Below, one piece after another: positions 25,885-34,735 of a stretch of DNA of 64,000 bases (the stretch's first letter is position 1; every line of letters starts with the position of its first letter). Origin of the DNA: Saprospiraceae bacterium (GTDB lineage Bacteria > Bacteroidota > Bacteroidia > Chitinophagales > Saprospiraceae); the NCBI GenBank assembly GCA_020630775.1, contig JAHDIN010000007.1, forward strand, positions 17,761-81,760, in the 5' to 3' direction. The translations under genes were made by a program, and so were the position numbers. A model generated the notes under the pieces. The model had not been told where the DNA came from. It did no database searches and worked only from the letters and a program-made list of their open reading frames with translations.

Positions 25885-26396
25885 GACTTCCCTATCTTTT
25901 TATCAATTTTATCAACTTTCTTTTGCAGTTTTTTTAGGACAGCTGTCAAGTCAGATATTTGTTCGGATAATGAATTAAAATCTGATTTAGAGGTAGGCCT
26001 TAAAGACTCTAGATCTAGGCGATTGGTTATTTGCTCTGCTTTTGAACTGATCTGCTCTTGTAATTGAGTAACTTGACCTTTTGGATCTTTAATAGCGTCC
26101 ACAACCAATTTGGGGTAATTGGAAGATAGCTTTTTCCACATATCAAGGCTTTTATTTAGAATACCTTCCTTTTCTTCGTCTGACTTATCATTAGAAATAG
26201 AAGCCAATGTCATTTCTGAAAGTTTGCTTTGAATAAAATCCATAGCCTCCTTTAACTCACTAAAGTTCTTTTGATCATTACCTTGGACATGGCTGATCTT
26301 ACCCCGCCATTGAACATTAGATTCCCCATGCTCATCTTCAAAAATTTTTTGGGTAAATCTTAGGAGAAACGACGCTGTTTGTGATTCTTTAGACAT
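25881..26396 (-). CDS. PhaE/phasin-like coiled-coil protein
   Basis: 171 residues. The N-terminus (FLLRFTQKIFEDEHGESNVQWRGKISHVQ ... FSELKEAMDFIQSKL) matches a recurring short module of the form F..R......WRG.I.HV....F..L.E...FI. The C-terminal 60 residues (LRPTSKSDFNSLSEQISDLTAVLKKLQKKVDKIDKKI) are a coiled coil with the SK-x-D-x3-L pattern seen at the ends of PhaE subunits and phasins. There is no membrane segment. It is translationally coupled to the BTAD regulator by a TTGA overlap. A granule-surface or regulator-partner role is proposed. No catalytic residues are visible. Confidence 0.55.
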   Translation of the reverse strand: MSKESQTASFLLRFTQKIFEDEHGESNVQWRGKISHVQGNDQKNFSELKEAMDFIQSKLSEMTLASISNDKSDEEKEGILNKSLDMWKKLSSNYPKLVVDAIKDPKGQVTQLQEQISSKAEQITNRLDLESLRPTSKSDFNSLSEQISDLTAVLKKLQKKVDKIDKKIGKS

Positions 26397-26457
26397 CTTA
26401 TAAATTTATTTTATAAATATAGATGAATTAAGCTTCACAAAATGTATACCTACTTTT

Positions 26458-27168
26458 CTAGAATTTTAAATAATAATCCTTCAGCAAATCTTTATACGTT
26501 TGGGTATATGTATCACCCGCTGCAGACCTTAATGCCAGACTGGCTTCTTCATAAATAAAGTGTTCGTTCTTTGAAAACTCCAACAATACCCTATTTGGAA
26601 TCTGTCCCACACGAGCGTGAATACTAAGTTTTCTTGAGAGAAAAAAACCCTTTTCAAGAGCCCGCTTTCTGTAGGATTCTTCCAGGCTTATTGGTAAGAC
26701 AAGACTAACTAAGCTATCCGCTTTTGTCAGCTTTTCCACTGCCGCCCAGAAAGTCTTATGTGAAAAATGAGTGGCATGTTTTGATATCGCTAATTTCGAA
26801 TCCGAAGGCAAGCTGTCATTTTCAAAATACGGCGGATTGCAAATTATATGATCAAACTTAACATCAGTCTTGAAGTCTTCTAGGCTGACATTAATACAAA
26901 GACCATTCACACTATTGAGTTGATAATTGCAATTGCTCTCCTGTACGGAGTCTAAATCTATATCAATGGATGTTATTTGGCTAGTTGGGTTTTTATGTTG
27001 ACATATCACGCCAATTACACCCGTCCCACTGCCAATATCTAATATTGTTTGAGCTTTTTGAATATTCGCCCAAACGGCTAATAAAACCCCATCTGTGTTA
27101 ATTTTGAACGCAGCTTGTTCGTTCCTTAATTTGAAATGCTTAAAATGAAAATATGAATTTGAAGTCAC
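26458..27168 (-). CDS. trmN6: tRNA1(Val) A37 N6-methyltransferase
   Basis: 236 residues with a class I SAM fold. The SAM-binding loop is TILDIGSGTGVIGV, and the N6-adenine motif NPPY is in HIICNPPYFENDSLPS. The N-terminal FKHFKLRNEQAAFKINTDGVLLAVWA is typical of TrmN6/YfiC (F.....Q....K..TD..LL..W). It methylates A37 of tRNA1(Val) in the cytoplasm. It starts with GTG 27168, 6 bases downstream of the secreted phospholipase-like gene, so it is probably the last gene of that transcript. The function is unrelated to its neighbours. Confidence 0.88.
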   Translation of the reverse strand: MTSNSYFHFKHFKLRNEQAAFKINTDGVLLAVWANIQKAQTILDIGSGTGVIGVICQHKNPTSQITSIDIDLDSVQESNCNYQLNSVNGLCINVSLEDFKTDVKFDHIICNPPYFENDSLPSDSKLAISKHATHFSHKTFWAAVEKLTKADSLVSLVLPISLEESYRKRALEKGFFLSRKLSIHARVGQIPNRVLLEFSKNEHFIYEEASLALRSAAGDTYTQTYKDLLKDYYLKF

Positions 27169-27174
27169 AACCTA

Positions 27175-28749
27175 CTATTGGCCAACAAATACTTTTTCAA
27201 TCTGGATTTGATTATTTTTTTCGGCAGCAATTAAATACAAACCTATATTCTGTGTATTAAAAGTCACTATACCTTGGTTTGAAATCGAAGCCTCCAAAAT
27301 TCTTCCAGTTACATCCAATAGCATTAATTTATCATATGCTTGATGGGTATTATCAATGATGATATCATTACCCATTATGGAATAGTCCAATGTCGGAGTT
27401 TCAAACACTTGCTCATTTAATGAGGTAGCTACACCCTTCCATCTTGCTTGAAACTCTTGGCGAAAGATATTGGCAATGTCATTGTCTTTAATGATTAATG
27501 TATTCTCATCGTTCCACGTATCTCCAGAAAATGTCCAGTTTTTAGAACCTGTAATTGTGGTAGCGTCTCCGAAGCCTTCATCAATGATTGCGTATTTATG
27601 ATGATAAATTAAGCTAGAGCTGTTATCAAGATATAAGTTAATACCTGCTCTTTCTAATTGCTCTATGACTCTTTCGCTGCTGTCTTCATCTTCTATGATT
27701 AATTTGATATTGACGCCTCTTCTATGGGCTGCTTCGACTGCATCTGCTATTTCCCATCTTGTAAATAACAGAAGTCCTATATCAACTTCATGTTCAGCTT
27801 TATCAATCTCTTTTATAATTTCTTGTGCCACATTATCACTAGGCGAAAAGTAAGATCTAAATTCAATTCCATTTATATTCAGTTCATGTGGTGTATTGTC
27901 AGTCTTTGAATCACCAAATCTAGCAGCTATAAGATCAGGGTCATCACCATCACCTCCCCACATCTCTTCAAACTCAATATGATACACCTCAGCCAAAGCT
28001 TGATCTTGAATCATAATGATATGATTGGGATCTTCTGACATTTGAAAGAATGTATAATTAGTACTTCCCGTTTGCACCCATGCTTGATCAGCGTGATCTT
28101 TATCAGCAATGATAAACTTATTATGCATAATGCCTTGACCAACTGATCCTCGTAAAACTGGAAATGGAATCCCTGTTTGAAGGCCTACATTATTTTGCTC
28201 TATATCCACAATTAACCGAACTCTAACACCTCGATTGTGCGCATCAATCAATGCATTGACCACACTTTGAGTATTGGTATTATAACTGCACATATCAATC
28301 GTATACTCCGCATCATCTATGAGGTCAATAATAGCTTTCTCTAATCGCCCTGGCGTTTCTCCTGTGGCAATCGGACCGTTTGAAAACGACTCATCTGTAT
28401 CAACATTAAAGTAGATTCTTATTTCGCCTGACGACAAAGATTTGGTAATAATGCGCTTAGTAAATGTTGTTGGAATACCATTTGGATCATTATAATCAAA
28501 AACCAAATCATAAACTGTTGCTGGTTCAAGTTGGGTAAAACCAACCCCTGAAGCTGTAGCTATTTGCTTCGATTCAACCCTTTGATTATTATGGTAACAT
28601 TCTACAACACCCTCAAATTCCGCCTCAAATGTTATAGAGATTGAGTTTGAGCCTAACTCTAATTGCTTTATAAATGTCTCCTGAGTTTGTGCTAAAAAAC
28701 TAAGAAGCGTAAAAAGAACTGTAAGAAAAAGACTATTGTACTTTAACAT
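27175..28749 (-). CDS. Secreted phospholipase D-fold protein with T9SS sorting domain
   Basis: 524 residues with a signal peptide (to about LAQT). After an N-terminal beta domain, two HKD motifs are present: IMHNKFIIAD (about residue 208) followed by TGSTNYT, and YHHKYAIIDE (about 383) followed by TGSKNWT. Both have H-x-K-x4-D, so the active site should be intact. PLD-fold enzymes cleave phosphodiesters in phospholipids or nucleic acids. The C-terminal 80 residues (from LDYSIMGNDIIIDNT) are a T9SS-type sorting domain. The gene overlaps the upstream DUF5689 gene by 17 bases. Its operon partners favour a nuclease role outside the cell, but phospholipase activity is possible. Confidence 0.87.
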   Translation of the reverse strand: MLKYNSLFLTVLFTLLSFLAQTQETFIKQLELGSNSISITFEAEFEGVVECYHNNQRVESKQIATASGVGFTQLEPATVYDLVFDYNDPNGIPTTFTKRIITKSLSSGEIRIYFNVDTDESFSNGPIATGETPGRLEKAIIDLIDDAEYTIDMCSYNTNTQSVVNALIDAHNRGVRVRLIVDIEQNNVGLQTGIPFPVLRGSVGQGIMHNKFIIADKDHADQAWVQTGSTNYTFFQMSEDPNHIIMIQDQALAEVYHIEFEEMWGGDGDDPDLIAARFGDSKTDNTPHELNINGIEFRSYFSPSDNVAQEIIKEIDKAEHEVDIGLLLFTRWEIADAVEAAHRRGVNIKLIIEDEDSSERVIEQLERAGINLYLDNSSSLIYHHKYAIIDEGFGDATTITGSKNWTFSGDTWNDENTLIIKDNDIANIFRQEFQARWKGVATSLNEQVFETPTLDYSIMGNDIIIDNTHQAYDKLMLLDVTGRILEASISNQGIVTFNTQNIGLYLIAAEKNNQIQIEKVFVGQ

Positions 28750-30760
28750 TATCTATTCTGACTTTAGTTGTATTCTGTGCTGCTGTACCTGTATACATAA
28801 AGGCAACATGTACAGATGCTCCGTGAACACTTAAATCAATATCGCCTGAAGGTACCCAATCGTAATTTTCCTCATTGGCACCCGCTAAAGTTGGTTCCAA
28901 ATCTGTCCAACTTGCCGCACTGACATCTCCTGTAAAATCTGAAGACACCATAACTTTCAATCCATCATGTTGATAAAAGGCCACTGCTGATTCAAAACTT
29001 AAATTGGATGTTTCTGATGTATTTATAGCTGGAGTCACCAACCAATTTTCTGTTTCTGGATTATCATCTTGAAAGGCTTCTGTTTCGGCAAAACCATTTC
29101 CACTAAATGATCTTTTAAACCAAACACGATCTCCTTTTGTAGCCACATTCGTCCAGCCGTTAAGTTCGATATCTTCAAAATCAATAAGATCATCAAAAGT
29201 CTGATCCGCTGATTCTTCATTTCCTCCGCCTGTACTACCACCGCTTCCATCACATCTTGGCCCCGTCATATCTACATCTCCAGTATCTCTTATTAAAATT
29301 TGATAATCACCGCTAAAAATCTGAAGCACACCTTGAATATTACCTTTACCATTTGGTGTCCGCTCATCTGCAAAATCTGCAAAACCACTTGTACGCACTA
29401 TCATTGCATTATCGTCGCAATCTTCGAGGATGTGATTGATAGAAAAATTATTATCACCGTCAGCATAAGTTTGATTTGCTGAATCATCATTAAATTGAAC
29501 ATCGTCTAATTCAACCAATTGATTAAGCATGTCCGTACTTAAATCGGCTATTGAAACAGAGCGTGGTGCTATGTTGACAACATTGCCTGTCTTTATAACA
29601 TAGTTAGGAATGAAAGACTCTGGAATCCTTCTCACATTTGAAGTAGATGGCAAATAACCTATTTGAGGCAAGCCATTAAAATCCCCTATATATAAATTGT
29701 TCAATGACAAATAAACTTCCGTTCCAGGTGGATAACTTTCAAATAAGTCGAATGCATCTACCAGCACGGTGATACCTGTATTTTCATCTTGTATGGTCAA
29801 AACCTTAAAGAAGTTACCTGCCTCATCATTAGATACCACTACACCTTGAAGGTAGTTTTCTGAAGGCAAAGGCGTATCCTGACCTTCAGTATAAAATTGA
29901 TTCATTAAGTCTCTTAGATCAATAACGAGACTAGGGTCGACATCGATAGTTTGTTCGTCACAACGATCACCTTCAAAAGCAATATCATCTAAGTTCCTTA
30001 ATAGTAGTTGTTTGTCCGAACCAAAGATGCCGTAAACGGCAACCAATCGACCATTGCCTTCCGGAACCATTTCAGCAGCAAAGCTTGCAAAGCCACTTGT
30101 TCTTAAAATAATATTATTACCAGAACAGTCCTGTATCGTATGATTAACTGCACCTAAATTTGCTGCGTCTGCGAAAGTTTGACCCAAAGCCTGATCTATA
30201 AATTGAAGATCATTAATGGCAACAACAGTATTTAATGCACTGTTACCTAATTGCGTTAAATCTAATTCGACAGGAACAACCTCATTGTTTAGCTCTCCTC
30301 TTAAGATAATATCATCTAATAAACTAGAAGGGATTCGACCTAAGGTCATTCGTCCATCATCATCAAATGGATCAAATCCTAATTGAGGCAATCCATTGAA
30401 ATCTCCAACCCACAATTCTTGGACATTAATAAAAATTCGACGACCCTGAGGATATTTGTTCCATAATTCAACATCATCAATTTGAATACTAATACCTCCT
30501 GTAGCATCTTGAATAATCAACGATCTAAAGAAGTTACCAGATTGATCATCTGCTGTGACTAGTACATCTAAGAATTTATCTTGATTCACTGCAGTAAATT
30601 CTCCTGGGATATAAAGGTCCAGAATCTCATCAATAGTAATGATTTGAGCAGGGTCGATTTCTGGATTACTTCCATTAGCAGGTGGTTCATCGAAGTCTCT
30701 ATCTACACATGAAACAAATGCTACACTGATCGCCAAGAAAAGAAATAAATAACGCTTCAT
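28733..30760 (-). CDS. DUF5689 lipoprotein with choice-of-anchor-J-like C-terminal domain
   Basis: 675 residues; the lipobox Cys is residue 18 (VAFVSC). Two tandem DUF5689-like modules of about 220 residues are evident. Each has an FFR/K..IQD....I.....D.....YP.G...... GDFNGLPQ.G core and an ...RTSGFA.FA.E..P.G.G......I pattern. DUF5689 contains an OB-fold-like part related to those found with extracellular nucleases. After a Gly/Ser-rich linker (GGSTGGGNEES), the last 140 residues (FEDIELNGWTNVA...VRIDNVKV) form a jelly-roll of the choice-of-anchor J type. The start is 3 bases from the stop of the TonB receptor, so this is the surface lipoprotein partner of that receptor, comparable in position to SusD. 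Confidence 0.85.
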   Translation of the reverse strand: MKRYLFLFLAISVAFVSCVDRDFDEPPANGSNPEIDPAQIITIDEILDLYIPGEFTAVNQDKFLDVLVTADDQSGNFFRSLIIQDATGGISIQIDDVELWNKYPQGRRIFINVQELWVGDFNGLPQLGFDPFDDDGRMTLGRIPSSLLDDIILRGELNNEVVPVELDLTQLGNSALNTVVAINDLQFIDQALGQTFADAANLGAVNHTIQDCSGNNIILRTSGFASFAAEMVPEGNGRLVAVYGIFGSDKQLLLRNLDDIAFEGDRCDEQTIDVDPSLVIDLRDLMNQFYTEGQDTPLPSENYLQGVVVSNDEAGNFFKVLTIQDENTGITVLVDAFDLFESYPPGTEVYLSLNNLYIGDFNGLPQIGYLPSTSNVRRIPESFIPNYVIKTGNVVNIAPRSVSIADLSTDMLNQLVELDDVQFNDDSANQTYADGDNNFSINHILEDCDDNAMIVRTSGFADFADERTPNGKGNIQGVLQIFSGDYQILIRDTGDVDMTGPRCDGSGGSTGGGNEESADQTFDDLIDFEDIELNGWTNVATKGDRVWFKRSFSGNGFAETEAFQDDNPETENWLVTPAINTSETSNLSFESAVAFYQHDGLKVMVSSDFTGDVSAASWTDLEPTLAGANEENYDWVPSGDIDLSVHGASVHVAFMYTGTAAQNTTKVRIDNVKVQ

Positions 30761-30763
30761 ATT

Positions 30764-33514
30764 TTATATTCTATAACTAATGTTCAAAAAGAAAACACGT
30801 CCAAAAGCATAATAATACTTTGGCGCAAACCGGTTAACATCCTTACCTGCAAAATCAAATCTCAATTGCTCAAAACCCCCTATTCTAAAATCTCTTTTAT
30901 CTAATAGATTGTTGATGCCCATACTTATCATTAGGTAATTGTCCTTTATTTTAAATGACTTCGATCCGAACAAATCTAGTGTCAGTGCGCTTTCATATTG
31001 TTCTTGATCGATTATCCCTGTCCAAAGTTCTAATTGCTCATCCCTTGATATACCATCTAAAGCTTCAGAAGTTCGTCTATCAGGATTAAATGATATAAAA
31101 TTGTCGCTGAAGTAATTTGCAGCTAATGACACTCTCCAAAAATTAGGATTAGAATAAGTCAAAATTGCAGAATTAGCAACTTGTGGAATACCATCTATAT
31201 TGAATCCATCCGAATACACCACTCTGTCTTTAAACAACTGCTCCCCTGTATTATTTTGAATGGCAGATTCACGGAATCTCGAATTGTAATAAAACTCACC
31301 AATTGACGATGCTATATTTAAATTGAGGACCTTGGACAATCCGATATCAAAACCTAACTCCAAACCATAGTTGATACGATCGACATTTGACAATGAGTAA
31401 TTAATAAAACTTCTGAGTTCATCATGGTAAAATGAAATCAATCCAATATCATCGTTGCTATCAATAAAGTATCCCGTTACACGAGCACTCAATCTTGGGA
31501 ATCTGGCAATGTATCCAATCTCTCCACCATAAGTTGTTCTATTTTTCAAATCTGGTATTACTGCATCTCTGATTTGAGGAGCGATAAAAGATTCCCTACT
31601 GAATGGTGCAGTACTTTGATATGTGGCATTGGCATAAAAGTAGTTTCGTCCATCTAACTTATAGGTCAACCCAGACTTAACTAATCCATAAGTGAAGCTT
31701 TGTTTTTCTGATTCTCCTAAAGAACTATCTGGAAATTTACCATTTTGGAAAAAGCCTTCACGCCAGAACTGCTTGAAATTGAATGCTGAAGCTATAAACC
31801 AGTCTAACTTTTTAAAATTGACCGTACCTGAAGCCCATGTCCCAAACTTTTGATTATGAATGGTATAATCATAACCGAACACATCTCCTTCGACTAATAG
31901 TCGATTGGGATTCCTAATATCATTTTGTACGATACTATAATCATCAGGAAAATCTAGTAAAGCGAAATCATCAATATCTAAATAGTAAGTCCCTCCTAAT
32001 AAATCATCTATGACCTTAAAATTCCTATTCTGATCATATTGAAAATCTACACCTGCATTAAACTGAAATCTATCCGAAACTTGGCTATTAATGTTAGATT
32101 GAAAACCCATTCTAGTCAAGTCAAACCTTTGTTCTTCTACGATATATGCAGAGACATTTTCAACAGTATTTAAAGATAAATCGCCCGAAGGATCTCTAAC
32201 AATATAGCGACGCTCTCTATTGATATCAATTAACTTATCCCAATTGACTTGTCTGACATTGATGTCAGATTGATACTTTTCGGTAACAGTCTCGAAGGCA
32301 GCTGGATTATCTTGGAATTCATAAGGAAGGTTACGATAATAATCAGGTCTCGGATCCGCTGCTTCTAACCACTCTAAGCGCGTGCTTCCATTACGCCCAG
32401 TGACAAATGAAATCCCCGATGTAATTTTCGTTTGCTCATTTAATCTGAAATCATGTCTTAACATGGCTACAGGTTGGTGCGATCTAAACTCTCTTGAGTT
32501 ACGCACTTTACCATTTTGAAGCCCCCAGTTAGGATTATAAAAGTTATCATCTACAAGGTCATACATAATCTGCGTGCTACCGCTTGCTCGACCTCTCACA
32601 GTAGGTGCAGCGAACACCACCAAGTTTAAACTATGTTGATCATTAAATTTCTTATCTACAGAAGCAAAATAAGAATAGGCATCGTAATAAGTACCTTCAA
32701 TAAATCCGCCATCGCCCCATCTTCTTGAAAGTGAGAGCGTATAAGAAAGTCCATTAGCATTCACACCTGACGAATGTGTCAACATCGTTCTATAGGTATA
32801 AGATCGATTTGAAAAACTCATGGTTGCACGGGTTTGTGCTCTTTGACTTGAGGCGCGCATATCTATATCCATTGCGCCATTGATTCCTCCAATAGTAAAA
32901 TCAGTCATATTCATGCCATGATTTGAATATCTGACACGTAATACATCATTTAATCCACCCCAAAGACTCCAAAAGAATCGACCATTCTCAAGATTATTAA
33001 AAGACAGATTATTTAGAAATATCATGGACTCATTTTGTTTGAGTCCTCTTGGGATAAACCTTGTCACGCTAAAATTAAAATTAGCAACAGACCCAAAAGG
33101 ATCCCATGCTGCAGATAACAAACTCGATACTTCAAAGTCTTCCTCACCTGCATCTAATTCGGCTATATCGATAAAACTATTTCTATTAAAGAGAGAAGCT
33201 TCGCTTGATTTCTCAAGAAAAACAATACCTAGATTAATGTCTTGAGAATTTGTAAAATTGATAGGTAGCACATGACTAGCATATCCCTTCGCTTCAAAAC
33301 TTAATTCCGCTGATTCCAAGCCCTTAAGATCTAAATTGAATTTGCCATCAGATTGTACTAAGCCTACAGCCTCTCCATTCACATAAATTGACGTATTAAC
33401 AACTGGTGAACCTGTCTGCCCATCAAATATTTTACCCTTTACTGTTTGACCAGAAAGACTGAAAACATTAAGAAAAACATAAATAAACGCGATTAGAAAC
33501 GAATAGCTTTGCAT
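30764..33514 (-). CDS. TonB-dependent outer-membrane receptor
   Basis: About 916 residues from ATG 33514 (MQSYSFLIAFIYVF), which gives a proper signal peptide ending at LSGQ; the ORF-track start at 33556 adds 14 residues. A carboxypeptidase-regulatory-like domain follows (VKGKIFDGQTGSPVVNTSIYVNG), then a plug-like region and a beta-barrel rich in aromatic strands. The last residues (YYYAFGRVFFLNISYRI) end in an aromatic strand as usual for outer-membrane barrels. It imports a large ligand using TonB energy. The operon with a DUF5689 lipoprotein and a secreted PLD-fold protein, plus a divergent EEP protein, suggests nucleic-acid fragments or another phosphate-containing substrate. Confidence 0.88.
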   Translation of the reverse strand: MQSYSFLIAFIYVFLNVFSLSGQTVKGKIFDGQTGSPVVNTSIYVNGEAVGLVQSDGKFNLDLKGLESAELSFEAKGYASHVLPINFTNSQDINLGIVFLEKSSEASLFNRNSFIDIAELDAGEEDFEVSSLLSAAWDPFGSVANFNFSVTRFIPRGLKQNESMIFLNNLSFNNLENGRFFWSLWGGLNDVLRVRYSNHGMNMTDFTIGGINGAMDIDMRASSQRAQTRATMSFSNRSYTYRTMLTHSSGVNANGLSYTLSLSRRWGDGGFIEGTYYDAYSYFASVDKKFNDQHSLNLVVFAAPTVRGRASGSTQIMYDLVDDNFYNPNWGLQNGKVRNSREFRSHQPVAMLRHDFRLNEQTKITSGISFVTGRNGSTRLEWLEAADPRPDYYRNLPYEFQDNPAAFETVTEKYQSDINVRQVNWDKLIDINRERRYIVRDPSGDLSLNTVENVSAYIVEEQRFDLTRMGFQSNINSQVSDRFQFNAGVDFQYDQNRNFKVIDDLLGGTYYLDIDDFALLDFPDDYSIVQNDIRNPNRLLVEGDVFGYDYTIHNQKFGTWASGTVNFKKLDWFIASAFNFKQFWREGFFQNGKFPDSSLGESEKQSFTYGLVKSGLTYKLDGRNYFYANATYQSTAPFSRESFIAPQIRDAVIPDLKNRTTYGGEIGYIARFPRLSARVTGYFIDSNDDIGLISFYHDELRSFINYSLSNVDRINYGLELGFDIGLSKVLNLNIASSIGEFYYNSRFRESAIQNNTGEQLFKDRVVYSDGFNIDGIPQVANSAILTYSNPNFWRVSLAANYFSDNFISFNPDRRTSEALDGISRDEQLELWTGIIDQEQYESALTLDLFGSKSFKIKDNYLMISMGINNLLDKRDFRIGGFEQLRFDFAGKDVNRFAPKYYYAFGRVFFLNISYRI

Positions 33515-33646
33515 TGGTGGTTTTAAAGTTGTAAATGTAGATGATTTAGGTGTCAAAGTTCCTATTTAATCTTTTATTTATATGTAGCTTAAAGGCATAT
33601 TTGCCAATTATCTCGAAATTGATCACTTTTTGATTTTTTTCTCTCT

Positions 33647-34735
33647 ATGAAATTTAATAAAACGGCTTTAAAAAGCACATTTGAAAGACAGTTCCAATTT
33701 GTTATCACAGGACTTTTGATAAGCTTTCTCTTTCAGACTCAAAAACTTATAGCCCAAGACACTCAATACAAAGCCTATAGTATAGGTTTCTATAATGTTG
33801 AAAACCTATTCGACACGCTTGATAATACGGAGATTAATGATGAAGAATTTACACCAGGAGGGAAAAGGTCATGGACAAAAGATAAGTATGAGGATAAAAT
33901 AGCCAATTTGGCTTCGGTGATTTCCCAATTAGGTAAAGAAATGACACCCCATGGATTAGCCATTTTAGGTATCTCAGAAATTGAAAATGATACGGTATTA
34001 AATGATCTTATAAGGCATCCTAACTTGGCCTCAAGACCATTGAGCACGGTCCATCATAATTCATCCGACCGGCGTGGTATTGATGTAGCTATGATTTATG
34101 ATACGACTCAGTTTAAACCTTTAAATGTCAAGGCCTTTCCAGTACCTAATCCTAAAGGTGAAAGTAGCCGACCGACCAGAGACGTCTTGCTTGTAAGTGG
34201 CTTATTAAATGATCAATTAATTCATTGTACAGTTAATCATTGGCCTTCTAGATCTGGTGGCGAAAAAAGATCTTTTGAATTCAGGAACAATGCCGCCAAA
34301 GTTAACAGATCCATAGTTGACTCATTGACAATGAATGACCCTGATGCTAAAATTATAATCATGGGTGATTTAAACGATGACCCAACTAGCGAGAGCATTA
34401 AAACGCATCTCCGAGCTAAATACAAAAAGAAAGCTGTTGGTCCTGACGATTTATATAATCCGATGCATCAATTTTATAAGAAAGGTTATGGTTCTAATGC
34501 TTACAGAGATAAATGGAGCTTATTTGATCAAATCATAGTTTCCCATGGACTTTTAGAACCTCAAGATAATGCGCTAAAATTTTATAAAGCTCAGATTTTT
34601 AACAAACCTTATCTCATCCAAAAGTTTGGAAAATATAAGGGCTATCCATTTCGAACATTCGATGGAGACAACTATGTCAGTGGATATAGTGACCATTTAC
34701 CGGTTTTCATATATTTACTGCAAGAAGTTGAATGA
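33647..34735 (+). CDS. Endonuclease/exonuclease/phosphatase (EEP) family secreted protein
   Basis: 362 residues. A hydrophobic signal segment (FVITGLLISFLFQTQKLIAQ) precedes the EEP core: YSIGFYNVENLFDT, LGISEIEND (metal-binding Glu), RGIDVAMIYD, VNHWPSR, IIMGDLNDDPTSES (Asp and Asn), and GYSDHLPVFIYL (final His). All EEP metal and catalytic positions appear present. The family includes DNase I-like nucleases and phosphatases. It is divergent from the TonB receptor operon, with 132 bases between them that probably hold both promoters. Outside the cell it could degrade DNA or RNA for phosphate. Its stop directly precedes the PIF1-like gene. Confidence 0.88.
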   Translation: MKFNKTALKSTFERQFQFVITGLLISFLFQTQKLIAQDTQYKAYSIGFYNVENLFDTLDNTEINDEEFTPGGKRSWTKDKYEDKIANLASVISQLGKEMTPHGLAILGISEIENDTVLNDLIRHPNLASRPLSTVHHNSSDRRGIDVAMIYDTTQFKPLNVKAFPVPNPKGESSRPTRDVLLVSGLLNDQLIHCTVNHWPSRSGGEKRSFEFRNNAAKVNRSIVDSLTMNDPDAKIIIMGDLNDDPTSESIKTHLRAKYKKKAVGPDDLYNPMHQFYKKGYGSNAYRDKWSLFDQIIVSHGLLEPQDNALKFYKAQIFNKPYLIQKFGKYKGYPFRTFDGDNYVSGYSDHLPVFIYLLQEVE

